A DNA stretch of 29,168 bases from an uncultured Muribaculaceae bacterium (GTDB taxonomy: Bacteria > Bacteroidota > Bacteroidia > Bacteroidales > Muribaculaceae): contig CAMWUM010000001.1 in NCBI GenBank assembly GCA_947177435.1, positions 1 to 29,168 of the forward strand. The letters run 5' to 3'. Below are positions 8,399 to 16,847 of this stretch, piece by piece (position 1 is the stretch's first letter; every line of letters starts with the position of its first letter). Position numbers and translations under genes: made by a program. The notes beneath the pieces are model-generated. The model saw only the letters and a program-made list of their open reading frames with translations. It ran no database searches and was not told the DNA's origin.

Positions 8399-9685
8399 TT
8401 AATGTTTGATGTTGCGCTCCACTTTCTTGCCGAAGCTGTAGTTGGCCAATCGGCGGTCGCGGGGGCGGTAGGTGCCCTCGTTCATCTCGCGCAGAGCCAC
8501 CTGGCAGAAGAGTTTGAACATCTTTTGCTCCTGGCTCTCAGAGGCGTAGAAACTCTTCCAGGCATAGTCGTAGAGCTCTTGCAGGCGCTCGGGGCTCATG
8601 TGCTTGGGCTGGAACACGACCTGGCCGGCGTTGTAGTGATTCCAGTCGAAGTCGAAGATGCGGCCCTGGCGCAGCAGGTCGTCGTAGCCCTTGGTGTGGG
8701 GGAAGGGGGTCATGACGGTGAACTCGGCCAGGTCGAGGTCGATTTCGCCCAGGAAGTCAATCAGGCGCTTGATATCGTCCTCGGTCTGGTTGTCGACGCC
8801 GAGCAGGATTGTGCCCTCTACGCCGATGCCATAGTCATGGTAACGCTTTACGCGCTCCTTGATATAGTCGCTGGTGTCGTAGACGGCCTGGTATACGTAC
8901 CACGCGCCGGCCTTGGCGGCAAGGTCGAGCACCTCGGGATCGTCCTCGATGGTGTGGCTTATCCACTTTTTCTTGAGCGGGGCTATGGCACGGAACAGTT
9001 CTTTCTCCCACTCCTTATTCTGTGCCAGTGAGTTGTCGACGATGAAGAGGCGGTTGTTGTCAATCGCGGCCATGTCCTCGACTACCTTGTCGACGGGGCG
9101 CGGACGGAACACGCGGCCGCCCAGGTAGCTCACGGCGCAGGGATAGCAGCTGAATCGGCAGCCGCGCGATGCGTGGAAGAGGTCGACCATGGGCACGCCT
9201 TTATGGTTGTAGAGCTCGCGCTTGTAGAGGTCGCGGCGGCAGGGGCCGACCGACTCGATGGGCGGGAACTGGAGCATGAAGTTGTACACCTTCTTGAGCT
9301 TGCCCTCTTTCCAGTCAGCGAGTACCTGTTCCATGCGGCCCTCGGCCTCGCCCAGAAACACGCTGTCGAAGTGGTTGACGTTGTCCTCGGCGTGGAGCAT
9401 GGCGGATATGCCGCCGGTGATCACCTTTTTGCCTCGCTTCTGAAACTCCTCGGCGATGGCCCAGCCGCGCTTAACTTGCGTGCTGAGCATCATCGACACG
9501 GCCACCAGGTCGCATGGCTCGTCAAAGTTGATGTCCTCGACGTTCTCGTCGGTGAAAGATATGTCGACCCACTCGGGCAGGCAGGCGGCGAAGGCTACCG
9601 GGCCGTGAGGGGGGAGATTGAATGTGGTTTGTCCTCTGAGTTTTTCCCAGCGGGGATAAATCAGCTTAAGTTTTATTGTCTCCAT
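8399..9685 (-). CDS. B12-binding-type radical SAM protein
   Basis: This 428-residue protein has the layout of class B (cobalamin-binding-domain) radical SAM enzymes. Residues 1-140 form a Rossmann-like domain (DENVEDINFDEPCDLVAVSM, then KKVITGGISAM) without the DxHxxG His that ligates cobalt. The radical SAM core follows with the 4Fe-4S motif C176-RFS-C180-YP-C183, then GVEGTILLGVDNQTEDD, typical of the distal SAM-binding strand. The C-terminal about 100 residues resemble those of HpnJ-type proteins. Such enzymes carry out C-methylation, ring contraction or other radical modifications. Position between the CrtI-like pair and the 121-residue orphan suggests a tailoring step on the polyene, aryl head or lipid. 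The reaction is unknown. Confidence 0.88.
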   Translation of the reverse strand: METIKLKLIYPRWEKLRGQTTFNLPPHGPVAFAACLPEWVDISFTDENVEDINFDEPCDLVAVSMMLSTQVKRGWAIAEEFQKRGKKVITGGISAMLHAEDNVNHFDSVFLGEAEGRMEQVLADWKEGKLKKVYNFMLQFPPIESVGPCRRDLYKRELYNHKGVPMVDLFHASRGCRFSCYPCAVSYLGGRVFRPRPVDKVVEDMAAIDNNRLFIVDNSLAQNKEWEKELFRAIAPLKKKWISHTIEDDPEVLDLAAKAGAWYVYQAVYDTSDYIKERVKRYHDYGIGVEGTILLGVDNQTEDDIKRLIDFLGEIDLDLAEFTVMTPFPHTKGYDDLLRQGRIFDFDWNHYNAGQVVFQPKHMSPERLQELYDYAWKSFYASESQEQKMFKLFCQVALREMNEGTYRPRDRRLANYSFGKKVERNIKH

Positions 9686-9707
9686 ATTGCAAGTATGAGG
9701 CCGAGGG

Positions 9708-11237
9708 TCAGGCCTTGGCGGCGGTCGCCTCGTAATGTTGGTTTATCTTGTTGATTACGTAGTTTCGTCCCAGTAGTATCTCGGCGGTGACGATGGCCGT
9801 CAGGGGCACGCCGCAGATGCCATGCAGGTTGAGGCACTGGCCCGTGTAGTAGAGGTTTTGTACCTTGGTGACCGGGGCGATGTGCGAGAGCATGATGTCG
9901 CGGCAGTCCTTGCGGTAGCCGTAGATGGCGCCTTCGCGTGCGCCGTAGTAGTCACGCACGGTGAGGGGCGAGCTGCCCTCGACTTCGGCGATGGCGTCGC
10001 GCAGGTTGGGCAGCGACACGCATGCCAGGTCGATCAGGCGCTGGGTGTGCTCGTCCTTCCATTTCAGGTAGTCGCCGCCGCGATGGCCGTGCTTGGTATT
10101 CTCCCAGGGGGCTATCTGGTCCCACGTCATAGGGGCGGTGATCACCATGCGGTCGGCCCACTCGCCTTGGCCGGGCTGGGCGGGAGTCATGTACATCAAT
10201 CCCTGGGGCCAGTCCTGCGGGCCGCCGAGGTCGAACACCGACTCGTCGTGGCGCTTGACGTATGTGGTGTGGTTGATGTACGGTATCATGTTGGGCTTCA
10301 GTTTGATGAAGATGGTGAAGGCTGAGCAGGTGTTGGGGATGGCGTCGATGCGCTTGCGGTAAGCCTTGGTGAAAGCGTGCTCGGGCATGAGGTCGAGCAT
10401 CGAGCCCACGTGGATGGCCGAGATGTAGGCGTCGGCCGTGTGGCGCTCGCCGTCGGCGGTGACCACGGCGGTGATGCGCTTGCCCTCGACCTCCACCTCC
10501 TTGACCTCGGCGCCGGCCAGCACCTTGCCGCCGTTCTCCTCGATAACCTGTGCCAAGGCGTCGGCCAGTTGCTGGCTCGGGCCCACGAACCGGCGCGCGC
10601 CGTCGATGTAGAGGGTGTTGATGATGGAGTGCACGTAGGCCGGGGTCTCGCCCACGCGTCCGTCAAACAGGGGCGAGCGCAGCGAGAGCAAGTCGCGCAG
10701 GTGCTTGTCCTTGATGTACATGGCGATGAACTCGTCGGCGGGGATGGTGAAGTCGTCGCCGATCATCTGCCAGCTGTCGTAGTCGTAGGGGCGCAGGTAG
10801 AAGAGTCCCACCTGGTCGGTGATGGCGTACACGTGGTCGACGTAGCGCTCCAGACCCTCGCGCTCGTCGGGAAACTCGCGGGCCAGCGACTCGATAAATG
10901 CCTCGCGTCCCTGAGCCACGCGGTAGGTCTTGCCCGTGGCGGCGCAGGTGATCTCGTCGGCGCAGTCGTCGTCGACCTTGCGCATCTCGATGCGGTCGAG
11001 CACGCCGAGGTATGAGCAAATCTTGTCGAGGTTGCCGCCAGGCTCGAAGCCAACGAGCATGTGCATGCCGGTGTCGAAGCTCATGCCCCAGCGGCGAAAC
11101 GACTGCAATCCGCCGCCTATGGTGCGGTTCTTTTCGAGCACCTCCACGTCCCATCCCTCCTTGGCGAGGATGGCGCCGGTGAACAGGCCTCCAAGGCCGC
11201 CACCGATGATAATTGCCTTATTTTTTGTTGTCTCCAT
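9708..11237 (-). CDS. CrtI-like FAD-dependent oxidoreductase (second of a pair)
   Basis: This 509-residue flavoprotein belongs to the phytoene desaturase / carotenoid isomerase / retinol saturase superfamily. The dinucleotide-binding motif GGGLGG lies at 12-17 with the ribose-binding Glu near 35 (VEVLEKN). FDTGMHMLVGFEPGG at about 54-68 is typical of these enzymes. The C-terminal FAD motif is YYTGQCLNLHGICGVPL. It overlaps the upstream paralogue by 20 bases, implying coupled translation. It could desaturate, saturate or isomerise double bonds of the aryl polyene. True carotenoid synthesis is unlikely, since no phytoene synthase or prenyltransferase is present in the window. Confidence 0.9.
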   Translation of the reverse strand: METTKNKAIIIGGGLGGLFTGAILAKEGWDVEVLEKNRTIGGGLQSFRRWGMSFDTGMHMLVGFEPGGNLDKICSYLGVLDRIEMRKVDDDCADEITCAATGKTYRVAQGREAFIESLAREFPDEREGLERYVDHVYAITDQVGLFYLRPYDYDSWQMIGDDFTIPADEFIAMYIKDKHLRDLLSLRSPLFDGRVGETPAYVHSIINTLYIDGARRFVGPSQQLADALAQVIEENGGKVLAGAEVKEVEVEGKRITAVVTADGERHTADAYISAIHVGSMLDLMPEHAFTKAYRKRIDAIPNTCSAFTIFIKLKPNMIPYINHTTYVKRHDESVFDLGGPQDWPQGLMYMTPAQPGQGEWADRMVITAPMTWDQIAPWENTKHGHRGGDYLKWKDEHTQRLIDLACVSLPNLRDAIAEVEGSSPLTVRDYYGAREGAIYGYRKDCRDIMLSHIAPVTKVQNLYYTGQCLNLHGICGVPLTAIVTAEILLGRNYVINKINQHYEATAAKA

Positions 11238-12720
11238 TTGCTTCTTCGATTTGCCGGATAACCTCTCCGGAAGAAAGTATGAACGAGCATGCCACCACCG
11301 AGCCCACCATTACGCCCAGCAGGCCGTGCGAGTTGATGCTCTGGCCGGCCAGCAGCAGGTTGGGAATGCGCGTGCGGTGCGAGACGCGAGTCTCGTTGAG
11401 GTTTGTCACGTCCTTGGCCACGCCGTAGAGCGAGCCGTCGATGATGCCGGTGTAGTCGCGGTAGGTGAGGGGAGTGGACGTGTACACGCTGTCGATGGCC
11501 TGGCGCAGGCCGGGGAAATCTTTCTCCACCTCGTCGAGCAGGCGCTCGGTCTTCCGGCGCTTGAACTCCTCGTAGTCCTTGCCGCGACGGCCCACCTTGG
11601 TGTCGAGCCAGGGCTGGAGCTCGTCCATGCCCATGTATGTCAGCGCCATGGCCGACGATGCCCACTTGGCGCCGTCCTCGTGGCACATGTGCATGTACAG
11701 GTACGACTTGGGCCATTCCTCGGGCGTGCAGAACTGGCAGTCCCACACCTGTTCGGTGCGGTAGCCGAAGAAATTGTAATTCATGTACGGCATCGCCTCG
11801 GGCTTGAACTTGATGTACACCGCGAAGCTGCCCACCGAGTTGGGCAGGCGCTCGATGCGGTGGCGGAATGCCGGGCGTATAAGGTGCGACTTTATCAGCG
11901 CCATCGTGGCCGTGGGGTGGATGGTCGAGATGACGTGGTCGGCGGGGAAAAACTCGCCCGAAGCCGAGCGCACGCCCGTGGCGCGGGTGTCGTCGCATAC
12001 GATCTCGGCTGCCGGGGTGCGCGTCAGCACCTTGCCGCCGAGCGAGCTGAGCCGCTCGAGCATCTTCTCGGTCAGCGCGTCGCTGCCGCCGACGATGCGG
12101 TAGGCGCCCTGGCTGTAGAAATCCATGATGAATGCGTGGGTCGAGAATGGCGTCTTGCCCTTGGCACCGGCGTAGAGCGGGAGCTCACCTACCAGTACGT
12201 TCTGCAGCTTGGGGTCGGTTATTATCGAGCTTATGATGTCGTCGACGCTGCGCAGCAGGAATTCAGAGATTTCGCCGTTGCTGCTGTCGATGGGCTTGAG
12301 CGAGTGGAGGTTGGATGCCTCGGAGAACGAGCGCACCGTATCGTAGTACCGCTCGAGGTTTTCCCTTTGGTCGGGGAAGTCGGCGGCAAGCGTCTCGACA
12401 AACTTCTCGCGGCCGTTGGCTATCTTGTACCTTTTGCCGGCTATTGACACCACGTCGAATCCGTCGGGGTCGAGCTGCGACAGGGGCAGGTCGTCAACTC
12501 CCATGTATTTGAGCAGGCGGTAGGCCGGTTCTCCCGGGCGCATCGAGCCGATGAAGTGCATGCCGGTCTCGAACTTGGCGCCTCGGCGCGAGAAGCATTG
12601 CAGGCATCCGCCGGGCTGCACGCCCTGCTCGAGGATGGTCACCTCGTGGCCGTTGCGGGCCAGTATCAGTCCGCACGACAGGCCTCCGAGGCCGCTGCCT
12701 ATGATTACGACTTTGCTCAT
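11218..12720 (-). CDS. CrtI-like FAD-dependent oxidoreductase (first of a pair)
   Basis: This 500-residue protein is a paralogue of the adjacent oxidoreductase. The FAD-binding motif is GSGLGG (8-13), with Glu31 in TILEQG and RGAKFETGMHFIGSM near 45-59. The C-terminal signature is LLAGQSINSHGLLGV, as in CrtI/CrtO/retinol-saturase relatives. The start ATG overlaps the PlsC stop by 4 bases (ATGA) and the end overlaps the next oxidoreductase by 20 bases. The two proteins share layout but differ clearly in sequence, so they probably do distinct steps or form a heterodimer rather than being a recent duplication. The substrate is inferred to be the cluster's polyene or acyl chain. Confidence 0.9.
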   Translation of the reverse strand: MSKVVIIGSGLGGLSCGLILARNGHEVTILEQGVQPGGCLQCFSRRGAKFETGMHFIGSMRPGEPAYRLLKYMGVDDLPLSQLDPDGFDVVSIAGKRYKIANGREKFVETLAADFPDQRENLERYYDTVRSFSEASNLHSLKPIDSSNGEISEFLLRSVDDIISSIITDPKLQNVLVGELPLYAGAKGKTPFSTHAFIMDFYSQGAYRIVGGSDALTEKMLERLSSLGGKVLTRTPAAEIVCDDTRATGVRSASGEFFPADHVISTIHPTATMALIKSHLIRPAFRHRIERLPNSVGSFAVYIKFKPEAMPYMNYNFFGYRTEQVWDCQFCTPEEWPKSYLYMHMCHEDGAKWASSAMALTYMGMDELQPWLDTKVGRRGKDYEEFKRRKTERLLDEVEKDFPGLRQAIDSVYTSTPLTYRDYTGIIDGSLYGVAKDVTNLNETRVSHRTRIPNLLLAGQSINSHGLLGVMVGSVVACSFILSSGEVIRQIEEANGDNKK

Positions 12721-13478
12721 GGATGGGAGGGGGTGTTAGAGAGTGCTTGTTGTATGATGTCTTTGGCCTGGCGGCACGTCTGGGCGTATGCGGCCTGCGG
12801 GTCGTAGGGTATGCGGGGCAGGATTTCGATGTCGATGGTGCCTGGGCGCAGGCAGAACGACCCTCGGGGCATCACGTCGCGCGCGCCCTTGATGGCCACA
12901 GGCACGATGTCGAGTCCGAGCTGCTGGGCGGCCTCGAAGGCGCCGCGGTGGAAGCGGCCCAGACGGCCTGTGCGAGATCGCGTGCCCTCGGGGAATATGA
13001 TGGTGGAGTAGCCCTTTTGGGCCATTTGGCCGATTTTGCGCATGTTCTCGATGCGGTCAGTGCTGCTCGAGATGTAGTCGGCATAGTGTATCATCAGGCC
13101 GTACAGCGGATTGCGAGTCACCCACTTCTTGGCCATGATTATCACGTGGGGGGTGAGCATGATCATGCACGGCAGGTCGAGGTACGACTGATGGTTCGGC
13201 ACGATCATGGCCGGGCGGGTGAAGTCCTCGCCCGTGGGGTTGGTTACGGTCACCTTCACGCCGGGCAGGTGGGTCATAATCGCGCGCAGGGTGCGCTGCA
13301 TGATGCGGTGCAGTCCGAGTTTGCGGCTGTCGGTGGCCTTGTGGGTGGAGAAGTAGATCAGGCAGGCCAGCTGGCCGAAGAACATGAGTACGAATATCAC
13401 CACGAAGCAGATGATGAACGCCCCCGTGAGCATCGTGATTTCTATGGCCGACCAGGCCCGTTTCAGCAGTCCCTTCAT
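12717..13478 (-). CDS. PlsC-like 1-acylglycerol-3-phosphate acyltransferase family protein
   Basis: This 253-residue protein is a membrane-associated acyltransferase of the LPLAT/AGPAT family. A long N-terminal hydrophobic stretch (about 14-44) anchors it in the inner membrane. The catalytic motif is NHQSYLD (95-101) and the phosphate/glycerol-binding motif is FPEGTRS (162-168). It overlaps both neighbours by 4 bases. Aryl-polyene and flexirubin clusters usually carry such a gene, which is thought to transfer the finished acyl chain to a lipid or sugar acceptor. A housekeeping phosphatidic-acid role is possible but less likely given the context. Confidence 0.9.
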   Translation of the reverse strand: MKGLLKRAWSAIEITMLTGAFIICFVVIFVLMFFGQLACLIYFSTHKATDSRKLGLHRIMQRTLRAIMTHLPGVKVTVTNPTGEDFTRPAMIVPNHQSYLDLPCMIMLTPHVIIMAKKWVTRNPLYGLMIHYADYISSSTDRIENMRKIGQMAQKGYSTIIFPEGTRSRTGRLGRFHRGAFEAAQQLGLDIVPVAIKGARDVMPRGSFCLRPGTIDIEILPRIPYDPQAAYAQTCRQAKDIIQQALSNTPSHP

Positions 13479-14239
13479 TGGCGCTCCCTCCTCCTGCGGG
13501 CCAGTGAGCAGATGAGTTTGCAGGGGTAGCCGTATACAAGGGCGGCGAGCGTGAGCCCGGTGTTGAGCAGGCTGATGCGGGTGAAGTCGAGGCCCGGACG
13601 GAAGTGCGACACGCGCTCCTCGGGCTTGGGGTAGTGCACGCGCACGTCGATCGGGCGCACCGGCACGGCATGCCAGGCGGCATAGACCATCAGTTCGAGT
13701 TCCGACTCGTAGCGCGAGGTGATCAGCCCCAGGCCGTGGAGCTCGTCCAGGGGGTAGAGGCGGTATCCTGTCTGTGTGTCGGGCAGGCGTATGCCGGTCT
13801 GCAAGGCGAACCAGAAGTTGGAGAACTTGTTGGCAAACTTGCTCTTGGCAGCCATATTCTTGTGGCCGAAGCCTCGGCTGCCAACGATGATGGTGCCGGG
13901 CATCTTCTGGGCGGCTTCTATAAACAGAGGCAGATCCTCGGGGTAATGCTGGCCGTCAGCGTCGATGGTGATGACGCAGTCAAAGCCTAGCTCGCGGGCT
14001 TTGGCGAAGCCTGAGAGCAGGGCGCGGCCCTTGCCCCGGTTGCGTTCGTGAGTGACAACAGTGATGTCGCCGGCCTGACGCAGCAGGGCGGCGGTGGAGT
14101 CGGTCGAACCGTCGTCGACCACGATGATATCTTTGATATGAGGGCGAGTGCGCTCGATGACGTCCACGACCGTACCGGCGTTGTCGTACGTGGGTATGAC
14201 GACGCAGATGCGGGCTGGATGTACGGGGCGCTTACTCAT
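13475..14239 (-). CDS. Family 2 glycosyltransferase (DPM1-like)
   Basis: This 254-residue protein resembles dolichol-phosphate mannosyltransferases. ICVVIPTYDN is at 11-20, VDDGSTDST at 41-49 and the metal-binding DADGQ at 93-97. A later conserved region holds LPDTQTGYRLYP. The C-terminus has one amphipathic or weakly hydrophobic segment (LLNTGLTLAALVYGY) followed by a basic tail RRRRERQ, suggesting peripheral membrane attachment rather than a full membrane domain. It overlaps the FabZ-like gene by 8 bases and PlsC by 4. In aryl-polyene loci such a GT is thought to build or decorate the lipid anchor. Donor sugar unknown. Confidence 0.88.
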   Translation of the reverse strand: MSKRPVHPARICVVIPTYDNAGTVVDVIERTRPHIKDIIVVDDGSTDSTAALLRQAGDITVVTHERNRGKGRALLSGFAKARELGFDCVITIDADGQHYPEDLPLFIEAAQKMPGTIIVGSRGFGHKNMAAKSKFANKFSNFWFALQTGIRLPDTQTGYRLYPLDELHGLGLITSRYESELELMVYAAWHAVPVRPIDVRVHYPKPEERVSHFRPGLDFTRISLLNTGLTLAALVYGYPCKLICSLARRRRERQ

Positions 14240-14594
14240 ATATTACGGATACTTTTGACATTGGGGTGCCGTCGGCCGTGATTGCGGCCTTGGCCTTGAC
14301 CTGGTCGCCGGCCTCGGCGAGCTGGAGGTCGACTGTGGCGTGGGGATGCTCCACGGGCGAGAGCACCGACAGGTACTTGACGTTGACAAACTCCTTGACT
14401 TGCAGTGGGCGGCCAAGCGCGCGCTCGGCCAGTTCGCTTATGATCTGCAGTATCACCACTCCCGGCGTGATGGGGTTGCCGGGGAAATGTCCGGCGTAGA
14501 TGGGGTGGCCGGCATCGAGGACTATGCCATAGGTGGCTTTGCCGGCGGCGGCGTCCTCGCTTTCTATGCGGTAAAGGCTGTCGAGTAGTTGCAT
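14232..14594 (-). CDS. FabZ-like 3-hydroxyacyl-ACP dehydratase (ApeI-like)
   Basis: This 120-residue single hot-dog-fold protein carries the FabZ/FabA catalytic region GHFPGNPITPGVV (35-47). The catalytic His is His36 and the matching acidic residue probably Glu54 in ISELAER. It removes water from the 3-hydroxyacyl-ACP to give the trans double bond during each polyene elongation cycle. A second hot-dog dehydratase (19262-19723) lies in the same operon, matching the ApeI/ApeP pair described for aryl-polyene systems, which work together. The gene is 9 bases downstream of the ketosynthase fusion. Confidence 0.88.
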   Translation of the reverse strand: MQLLDSLYRIESEDAAAGKATYGIVLDAGHPIYAGHFPGNPITPGVVILQIISELAERALGRPLQVKEFVNVKYLSVLSPVEHPHATVDLQLAEAGDQVKAKAAITADGTPMSKVSVIYE

Positions 14595-14603
14595 TGGTGG
14601 GGG

Positions 14604-16847
14604 TTATTTGCTCAGTTTGACAAACGTAAAGTTGAGCCCGTCGGAGTGGTTGATGAGCAGAGCCGACTTGATGCCGGTTATCTCCTTGCCGGTAAGGCTC
14701 ATGTGGGCTGGGACGATGCCTCGGTCGAGGCAGTGGGCCAGGGCGTAGAGTCCGAGACCCGAAGCCGAATAGCACTCGCCGAACACCGATTTGTACTGCG
14801 CGGCGGGGATGCTGACGTCGCCCAGCAGGCAGAGGATGTCGGCGTAGGGGCGGTCGTTGGCTTCGTTGCCGTTCAGGCCGAGCATCACCACGTCGGGCAC
14901 GCTCTGGCTGACGATGGCAAATAGATCCTCCTTTGTTGGGCGGTGGGCCATCCTCACGCTGTCGAGGCGGCATAGGCTGCCTTTCTCTTCGCGGCCAAGC
15001 ATGATCGACACCGAAGCCTCGCAACAGGGCGTCTGACCCTCGGCGCCAACGTAGCCAGTCTTCTCAAGCAGAGTGTAGTACGTGGGCGTCACTTCGTCAT
15101 GGGCGCCCACCAGGGCGCTGTCGATGGCTCCGAGGCGCATCTGCTCGTAAGCGTCGAGCAGGGCGCTCTCCATCGAGGCCGATTTCTGTGAGTAGGTGGC
15201 GTTGTAACCGTGGTTGCCGGTGTGTATGGCAATCATCGAGCCGATAGTGTTGTGGGTCGACTGCATAAACTGCGTGGGCTGCAGCAGTTCCTCGCCGTGG
15301 TCGGTGAGGGCAGTGAGGAATGCCTCGGTGTTTTCGACGCATCCCAGGCCGGTGCCAGTGACGATGGCCTCGGGCATGGCGATGCCCGAGTGCTCAATGG
15401 CGCGGAGCGACGTCACCACGGCGCGCTTGATCAGTCGTCCCATCTTGCGGGCCACCAGGGGCGGGAAGAAGTCGCGGAAGTTGGGGTCGGTGCTGCGCTG
15501 GTAGGGCACGGCGGGCGTGGCGGGCTCTGTCATCCACTCCTCCGACAGCGGCGCCTGGCATGAGATCTGCTCGGCGGCCTCAATGAAGATATCTGATGGC
15601 TCTGATGCCTCTGATACCTCTGATACCTCTGATGCCGTCTTGCTGAAAATCAGCGATGAATCGTTGCCGCCGAAGCCAAACGAGTTGCACATCACGTGGT
15701 TGAGCGGCTGGCGGAGTACCTCAGTCGGGGCAAAGCTCAGCTGGCCGTCGGCTATAGGGTTGCTCAGACCCAGGCTCGCTGGCACGAAGCCGTGCTGCAT
15801 GGCCAGGATGCAGATCACTGACTCGATTGAGCCCGATGCGCTGGTGGTGTGGCCGGTGTAGGACTTGGTCGATGAAATCCAGGGGTGGGATTGTTGGGAG
15901 GATTGGGAGAAGATGCGTGACAGGGCGACGGCTTCGGTCTCGTCGTTGTTGATCGTGCCGGTGCCGTGGGCGTTGACGTAGGCGATGTCGGCGGGGTTGA
16001 GCCCGGACATCTCCAGGGCCTTGCGCATGGCCAGGTAGGCGCCTTCGCCCTCGGGCGAGGTGGCTGTCTGGTGGAATGCGTCGCAGGCGTTGCCCCATCC
16101 GCTGAGGGCGCACAGGGGCGTGGCGCCGCGCCGGGCCGCGCTTTCGGCGGTCTCGATTACGATGAACGCCGCGCCTTCGCCCAGGTTGATGCCTGCGCGG
16201 TCGCGGTCAAACGGGCGGCACTGCTCGGTGTCGAGGATTTTGAGGGTGTTGAACCCGTTGAGATGGTACTTGGTGATGCACTCGCTGCCTCCGGCCACGA
16301 CCATATCGCACTCTCCTGCCTCAATCATATTGGCGCCAAGGATAATGGCGTTGGCCGCTGACGAGCAGGCCGTGCTGAGAGTAGTGACGAAGGCAAAGCG
16401 TCCGGCCTGCTCGGCTATCATGTCGGAGCAGGCGCCGCAGTCGTGAGTGGCGATGTACTCCCGGTGGTCGAGCGTGGTGCGGAAGTCGGTGTAGTACAGT
16501 TCGCTCTTGTCCATGCCGCCGACGGTGGTGCCGTTGATGAAGCCGCACTTCGGCAACTCCTCTGGCTTCAAGCCGGCCATGCCGACAGCCTGACGCAGGG
16601 CCAGGGCACCGATCAGGAACGTACGCGTGTACGCCCCCTCGGCCGGCAGGCCCAGGAGGTTGACCATCTGCTCGTTGGTGAGCTTGACCTCGCCGCAGGG
16701 GAACTCGTGGTGGGCGGTGAGCAGGTGCTCAATCGGGCCCACGCCCGAGCGGCGGTCCATCAGCGCGGAGAGCATCTGCTCGGGCGAGTTGCCGATGGCC
16801 GACAAGGCTCCAATGCCTGTGACGACTATTTGCCGCTGGCGGCTCAC
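14604..16847 (-). CDS. Ketosynthase fused to a chain-length-factor-like domain
   Basis: This 747-residue protein joins two thiolase-fold units. Residues 1-405 are a complete FabF-type ketosynthase with catalytic Cys161 (STACSSAAN), His294 (NAHGTGTIN) and His333 (YTGHTTSAS). A linker rich in Ser/Glu/Val (403-420) is encoded by 9-base tandem repeats. Residues about 430-747 form a second, beta-ketoacyl-synthase-like domain resembling Ketoacyl-synt_2 proteins; at the nucleophile position it has Ser556 instead of Cys (SQKSASMES), as expected for a non-catalytic chain-length factor. In characterised aryl-polyene systems the KS (ApeO) and CLF (ApeC) are separate proteins forming a heterodimer; here they appear covalently joined. 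It overlaps the upstream ACP gene by 4 bases (ATGA). Confidence 0.9.
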   Translation of the reverse strand: MSRQRQIVVTGIGALSAIGNSPEQMLSALMDRRSGVGPIEHLLTAHHEFPCGEVKLTNEQMVNLLGLPAEGAYTRTFLIGALALRQAVGMAGLKPEELPKCGFINGTTVGGMDKSELYYTDFRTTLDHREYIATHDCGACSDMIAEQAGRFAFVTTLSTACSSAANAIILGANMIEAGECDMVVAGGSECITKYHLNGFNTLKILDTEQCRPFDRDRAGINLGEGAAFIVIETAESAARRGATPLCALSGWGNACDAFHQTATSPEGEGAYLAMRKALEMSGLNPADIAYVNAHGTGTINNDETEAVALSRIFSQSSQQSHPWISSTKSYTGHTTSASGSIESVICILAMQHGFVPASLGLSNPIADGQLSFAPTEVLRQPLNHVMCNSFGFGGNDSSLIFSKTASEVSEVSEASEPSDIFIEAAEQISCQAPLSEEWMTEPATPAVPYQRSTDPNFRDFFPPLVARKMGRLIKRAVVTSLRAIEHSGIAMPEAIVTGTGLGCVENTEAFLTALTDHGEELLQPTQFMQSTHNTIGSMIAIHTGNHGYNATYSQKSASMESALLDAYEQMRLGAIDSALVGAHDEVTPTYYTLLEKTGYVGAEGQTPCCEASVSIMLGREEKGSLCRLDSVRMAHRPTKEDLFAIVSQSVPDVVMLGLNGNEANDRPYADILCLLGDVSIPAAQYKSVFGECYSASGLGLYALAHCLDRGIVPAHMSLTGKEITGIKSALLINHSDGLNFTFVKLSK
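15592..15636. repeat. Five 9-base tandem units inside the KS-CLF linker
   Basis: Plus-strand units are TCTGATGGC, TCTGATGCC, TCTGATACC, TCTGATACC and TCTGATGCC, contiguous and in frame. On the coding strand they give a Ser-Glu-Val/Ala/Pro type repeat between the two domains of the fused ketosynthase. Unit length is a multiple of three, so gain or loss of a unit would keep the frame. Confidence 0.85.

Noticed and set aside
10930..12447. 505-codon plus-strand open frame opposite the CrtI-like genes
   Set aside because: The opposite strand carries two complete FAD oxidoreductases with all motifs; this frame has none.
9708..12720. Carotenoid biosynthesis locus
   Set aside because: The two CrtI-like genes lack phytoene synthase, geranylgeranyl synthase or cyclase neighbours and are embedded among aryl-polyene genes.
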